Part shown: positions 60,866 to 64,000 of the stretch, one piece after another | How the letters are laid out: every line of letters begins with the position of its first letter | Numbering within the stretch: position 1 is the stretch's first letter | Origin: Paradesertivirga mongoliensis | GTDB lineage: Bacteria > Bacteroidota > Bacteroidia > Sphingobacteriales > Sphingobacteriaceae | Assembly (NCBI RefSeq): GCF_024436395.1 | Contig: NZ_JAFMZO010000001.1 | Coordinates: forward strand, 628,181 to 692,180 | DNA: 64,000 nucleotides | Direction: 5' to 3' | Translations under genes and position numbers: made by a program | The notes under the pieces: model-generated | Database searches by the model: none | Told to the model about the DNA's origin: nothing | What the model saw: only the letters and a program-made list of their open reading frames with translations

Positions 60866-61858
60866 ATGGATAAGTTTGAAGAAATATTCGTGAAGGGTTT
60901 TATTGATGAACCTATTGATCCAACATTGGATCTGTTTGATGAAATTGAAAAGTTAAAGAAAGAGAAGAATGCTGTTATCCTTGCGCACTATTATCAGGAG
61001 CCGGATATCCAGGATATTGCCGATTATATCGGTGATAGTTTGGGTTTATCACAACAGGCAGCTAAAACTGATGCTGAAGTTATTGTGTTTGCAGGAGTAC
61101 ATTTCATGGCTGAAACAGCTAAAATATTATCGCCAGAAAAAAAGGTTTTATTGCCTGATTATAAGGCAGGATGTTCTTTATCAGATAGTTGTCCGCCAAA
61201 CTTATTTGCTAAGTTTAAAGAGAAGTACCCTGATCATTTGGTAATCACCTATGTGAACTGTTCGGCAGAGCTAAAAGCAATGAGCGACATTGTTTGTACT
61301 TCTTCAAATGCAGTTCAAATTGTTGAAAGCCTACCTAAAGACCAGAAAATAATATTCGGACCTGACAGGAATTTAGGAACATATGTAGCAAAGAAAACGG
61401 GCAGGGATTTGGTTTTATGGAACGGTGCATGTATGGTGCACGAAATATTTTCGATGCAGCGCATTACCAAATTAAAAGAAAAACACCCTGAAGCAAAGTT
61501 TATAGCTCACCCGGAATGTGAGGATGTAGTGTTGAAAATGGCGGACTATATTGGGTCTACCACAGGTTTGTTAAAATATACGATCGATAATCCTGCAAAG
61601 GAGTTTATAGTTGCAACAGAGAGTGGGATCATTCACCAGATGGAAAAATCTAATCCCGGAAAAGTATTTATTCCGGCTCCGCCAAATAACAGCTGCGCTT
61701 GTAACGACTGTCCGCATATGAAACGTAATACCTTGGAAAAGTTATATTTATGTATGAAAAATGGCTTGCCAGAGGTTACAGTTCCGATGAATGTGATCGA
61801 AAAAGCAAGGCTACCGATTGAAAGAATGTTAGAAATATCAGCTAGACTAGGCATATAG
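60866..61858 (+). CDS. nadA: Quinolinate synthase A
   Basis: A 330-residue [4Fe-4S] enzyme that condenses iminoaspartate with dihydroxyacetone phosphate to quinolinate. It has [11 protein letters not shown] and [11 protein letters not shown], and the three cluster Cys are in K-A-G-C-S-L, N-G-A-C and [13 protein letters not shown] at 60857 three codons earlier is an equally possible start. The gene is more AT-rich in codon choice than the genes before 60 kb. Confidence 0.95.
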   Translation: MDKFEEIFVKGFIDEPIDPTLDLFDEIEKLKKEKNAVILAHYYQEPDIQDIADYIGDSLGLSQQAAKTDAEVIVFAGVHFMAETAKILSPEKKVLLPDYKAGCSLSDSCPPNLFAKFKEKYPDHLVITYVNCSAELKAMSDIVCTSSNAVQIVESLPKDQKIIFGPDRNLGTYVAKKTGRDLVLWNGACMVHEIFSMQRITKLKEKHPEAKFIAHPECEDVVLKMADYIGSTTGLLKYTIDNPAKEFIVATESGIIHQMEKSNPGKVFIPAPPNNSCACNDCPHMKRNTLEKLYLCMKNGLPEVTVPMNVIEKARLPIERMLEISARLGI

Positions 61859-61906
61859 TCGGCAACTATTTTGAGTTTTTAAGTTTGACTTTGTAATTAA
61901 AACCGC

Positions 61907-62944
61907 GTGTTTGAAAATATAGAAAGAACAGATATAAGTAGTTTAGGAGAGTTTGGTCTCATTAATCATTTGACTAAAAACATTAAACTTACAAGATCGT
62001 CAACGATAAAAGGTGCTGGCGATGATGCTGCCGTGTTAGATTTTAGTGGTAAGAAAATGTTGATATCAACAGACTTACTGTTGGAGGGAATTCATTTTGA
62101 TTTGGCATACACACCGCTTAAACATCTGGGTTACAAATCGGTACAGGTAAATCTTAGTGATATTTATGCGATGAACGGTACGGCTAGCCAAATTACGGTG
62201 TCGCTAGGTTTATCAAGTAAGTTTCCGATAGAGGCGGTAGAAGAAATTTATTCAGGTATACTCCTGGCCTGTGATAAATATAAAGTTGATCTGGTGGGTG
62301 GTGATACCTCATCTTCCAAGCAAGGTTTGGTGATCAGTGTAACTAGTATAGGATATGCCGATGAAGCAGATATTTGTTATCGAAATACAGCAGGTGAGGG
62401 AGATTTAATCTGTGTATCCGGTGATTTGGGTGGTGCTTATATGGGTCTTCAATTATTAGAAAGAGAAAAGGCTATTTATCTTGAAAACCCGCAAATTCAA
62501 CCTGATCTGGAAGGTAAGGATTATATTATTGAGCGGCAGTTAAAACCGGAAGCCAGAAAGGACATAGTAGAATTATTGCAGGATCTTAATATTAGACCAA
62601 CATCGATGATTGATGTATCAGACGGATTATCTTCTGAAGTTATCCACATCTGTACACAGTCTGATAAAGGGTGTAATTTATATGAAGATAAATTGCCGAT
62701 AGATCCGATGACTTACGATACAGCCAGAGAATTTAATCTGGATCCAACAGTTTGTGCATTAAGTGGCGGTGAAGATTATGAGTTGCTATTTACCATCAAA
62801 CAGGCTGATTACGACAAGATTAAAAATAATATGGATATCAGTATTATCGGACATATTACTGAAAAATCTGCGGGGATGAATATTATTTCGAAATCTCAAA
62901 TATCTCATCCCTTAAAAGCTCAGGGCTGGAATTCATTAAAATAA
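61907..62944 (+). CDS. thiL: Thiamine-monophosphate kinase
   Basis: A 345-residue AIR-synthase-like kinase making thiamine diphosphate. Conserved segments are G-A-G-D-D-A-A-V, S-T-D-L-L-L-E-G-I-H-F-D, V-G-G-D-T-S-S-S and S-G-G-E-D-Y-E-L-L-F-T. The start is GTG 61907, giving M-F-E-N-I-E-R-T-D-I-S-S-L-G-E-F-G-L-I as in relatives. It follows nadA by 48 bp on the same strand. No other thiamine gene is near. Confidence 0.94.
   Translation: MFENIERTDISSLGEFGLINHLTKNIKLTRSSTIKGAGDDAAVLDFSGKKMLISTDLLLEGIHFDLAYTPLKHLGYKSVQVNLSDIYAMNGTASQITVSLGLSSKFPIEAVEEIYSGILLACDKYKVDLVGGDTSSSKQGLVISVTSIGYADEADICYRNTAGEGDLICVSGDLGGAYMGLQLLEREKAIYLENPQIQPDLEGKDYIIERQLKPEARKDIVELLQDLNIRPTSMIDVSDGLSSEVIHICTQSDKGCNLYEDKLPIDPMTYDTAREFNLDPTVCALSGGEDYELLFTIKQADYDKIKNNMDISIIGHITEKSAGMNIISKSQISHPLKAQGWNSLK
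62640..62648 (+). other. TTATCCACA 9-mer (DnaA-box-like)
   Basis: An exact DnaA-box consensus inside thiL, the last of the four. Confidence 0.35.
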
Positions 62945-62968
62945 TGGGGATATTAATCTTCCATTATT
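62940..62968. terminator. AT-rich inverted repeat spanning the thiL and rmuC stop codons
   Basis: AATAATGG (62940-62947) and CCATTATT (62961-62968) form an 8-bp stem over both stop codons of the convergent pair. It could end transcription on both sides, but the stem has only two G-C pairs. Confidence 0.25.
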
Positions 62969-64000
62969 AACAATGGATCTATTTGTTTATTGGTTTTTGC
63001 ACCTAATTTCTTTAAGTTTTCCACTTTTACTATTAGATTTCCGTTTCCGGACGAAAGCTTCCCAAACGCGTCTGAATATGATTCTTTCGCTTTATCAAGA
63101 TTGTCACCCACCTTTTTAAGATCAGCGATAAATCCAACAAACTTATCATAAAGCGCACCAGCCTTTGTAGCAATATCAATGGCGTTGCGGGTTTGTTGCT
63201 CCTGTTTCCAGATTGAAGCAATAGTTTTTAAAGTAGCCAGTAAGGTAGATGACGTTACGATCACCACTCTTTTACTCCAGGCAAATTCAAATAACTCCAC
63301 ATCATGTTGAACAGCAATCGCAAAAGAAGATTCTACCGGAATAAACAATAAAACGAAATCAGGCGAATTAACACGATACAAATCGCTGTAATTTTTGTTG
63401 CTGAGGCCTTTGATATGTGCTTTTATCGAGCCTATATGATCATTTAAGTGTAAGAGCCTTTCTTCTTCCATTTCGCAGTTCATTAATCGTTCATAAGCTA
63501 TTAATGAAACCTTCGAATCAATAATGATATGTTTATTGTCTGGCAGTGTAATTACTATATCCGGTTGCAACCGGTTACCATTTTCGTCGGTAAAACTGCT
63601 TTGTTTTGTATATGATTCTCCGTTGATAAGTCCGGAGAGTTCTAATATTCTGTCCAATACAAACTCGCCCCAGTTACCTTGTTTCTTTGTGTCGGCTTTT
63701 AATGCTTTTGTTAGGTTATGGGCATCCTGACTTATTTTATAGTTGAGTTCGATCAGCTTTCCAAGCTCGCCTTTTAATATGTTTCGCTCGTCAGACTCGG
63801 CTTTATATACCTTTTCCACCTTGTCTTCAAAAGCTTTGATATTTTCTTTTAGTGGATTTAATAGTTGGTCGAGGTTTAACTTATTTACCTCGGTAAATCG
63901 AAGTGTCTTTTCGTCTAAAATTTTTCCGGCAATGAGCTCAAACTCTTTGTGGAATTTTTGCTGGAGCAATTCGATTCCTGCTTTTTGCTCGGCTAGTTTT
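62953..64000 (-). CDS. rmuC: DNA recombination protein RmuC, 5' end outside window
   Basis: A frame open to the right edge (349 visible residues). It carries the RmuC nuclease-like domain: N-W-G-E-F-V-L-D-R-I-L-E, P-D-I-V-I-T-L-P-D-N-K-H-I-I-I-D-S-K-V-S-L and F-I-P-V-E-S-S-F-A. The N-terminal membrane anchor and coiled coil would lie beyond the window. A TTG at 63969 could mimic a start, but the frame continues upstream with coiled-coil-like sequence (L-A-E-Q-K-A-G-I-E-L-L-Q). RmuC limits inversions and rearrangements in other bacteria. Confidence 0.92.
   Translation of the reverse strand, partial: KLAEQKAGIELLQQKFHKEFELIAGKILDEKTLRFTEVNKLNLDQLLNPLKENIKAFEDKVEKVYKAESDERNILKGELGKLIELNYKISQDAHNLTKALKADTKKQGNWGEFVLDRILELSGLINGESYTKQSSFTDENGNRLQPDIVITLPDNKHIIIDSKVSLIAYERLMNCEMEEERLLHLNDHIGSIKAHIKGLSNKNYSDLYRVNSPDFVLLFIPVESSFAIAVQHDVELFEFAWSKRVVIVTSSTLLATLKTIASIWKQEQQTRNAIDIATKAGALYDKFVGFIADLKKVGDNLDKAKESYSDAFGKLSSGNGNLIVKVENLKKLGAKTNKQIDPLLIMED

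Noticed and set aside
1..64000. CRISPR arrays, tRNA/rRNA genes, transposons, toxin-antitoxin or phage-defence genes
   Set aside because: None were found on reading both strands; all long frames have ordinary assignments or are antisense shadows.

Overview
The window reads as ordinary chromosome of a Bacteroidota bacterium, most likely Sphingobacteriaceae (Pedobacter/Mucilaginibacter-like). The pointers are promoter elements of the Bacteroidota type (repeated TAnnTTTG, often exactly TATCTTTG, 10-25 nt before start codons), few Shine-Dalgarno sequences, a DUF4175 protein, Big_5-type lipoproteins, long-form aromatic amino acid hydroxylase, pectin/xylan enzymes under a LacI regulator, and small membrane proteins typical of that family. 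I found no tRNA or rRNA gene, CRISPR array, transposase, integrase or phage gene. Assignments come from reading motifs; no database search was possible.

Layout. 1-3.8 kb: cut-off lipoprotein gene, MFS permease, recG. 3.8-11.4 kb: plant cell-wall unit, with pectinesterase, GH43 glycosidase and esterase in one operon, a LacI regulator, and xylB-xylA facing the other way. Two matching 14-bp palindromes (TGCnAACGTTnGCA) sit before the two operons and probably bind the regulator. 11.5-14.6 kb: two exported ferritin-like proteins opposite an ECF sigma/anti-sigma pair. 14.6-20.1 kb: small membrane protein, rhodanese, DUF4407 protein, radical SAM protein, metallo-beta-lactamase-fold protein and a secreted repeat protein of unknown role. 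20.1-30.3 kb: surface-glycan locus with UDP-galactopyranose mutase, eight glycosyltransferases (GT2, GT11, GT25, GT32) and an MsbA-like ABC transporter. 30.4-34.7 kb: meaB, M24 peptidase, a strongly promoted OmpA-family gene, ridA.

35-44.2 kb: phytoene synthase and IPP isomerase (carotenoid/isoprenoid); then phenylalanine/tyrosine breakdown (aromatic amino acid hydroxylase, hmgA-hppD operon, fumarylacetoacetase with an overlapping flavin reductase); gltX. 44.4-47.5 kb: assimilatory sulfate reduction (cysH-cysD-cysN, apparently APS route). 47.6-51.9 kb: DUF4175 protein, HATPase protein, ybeY. 51.9-56.6 kb: Rossmann protein, ABC-F ATPase, mnmG, with two parS-like palindromes between the last two. 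56.7-64 kb: Ig-like lipoprotein, gamma-carbonic anhydrase, nadB and nadA (divergent), thiL and the start-less rmuC.

Most worth a second look: the paired LacI operators; two parS sites, one forming the last codons of the ABC-F gene, together with a cluster of DnaA-box 9-mers 3-8 kb further on (possible origin-proximal segment); a perfect 18-bp palindrome with a repeated half-site at 52.1 kb; competing hairpins before the phytoene synthase gene; an inverted-repeat element inside the cysD-cysN operon; an aromatic hydroxylase with widened iron-ligand spacing; and a YbeY whose third metal ligand looks to be Asp. I do not see an obviously new multi-gene system; the candidates are regulatory or structural.
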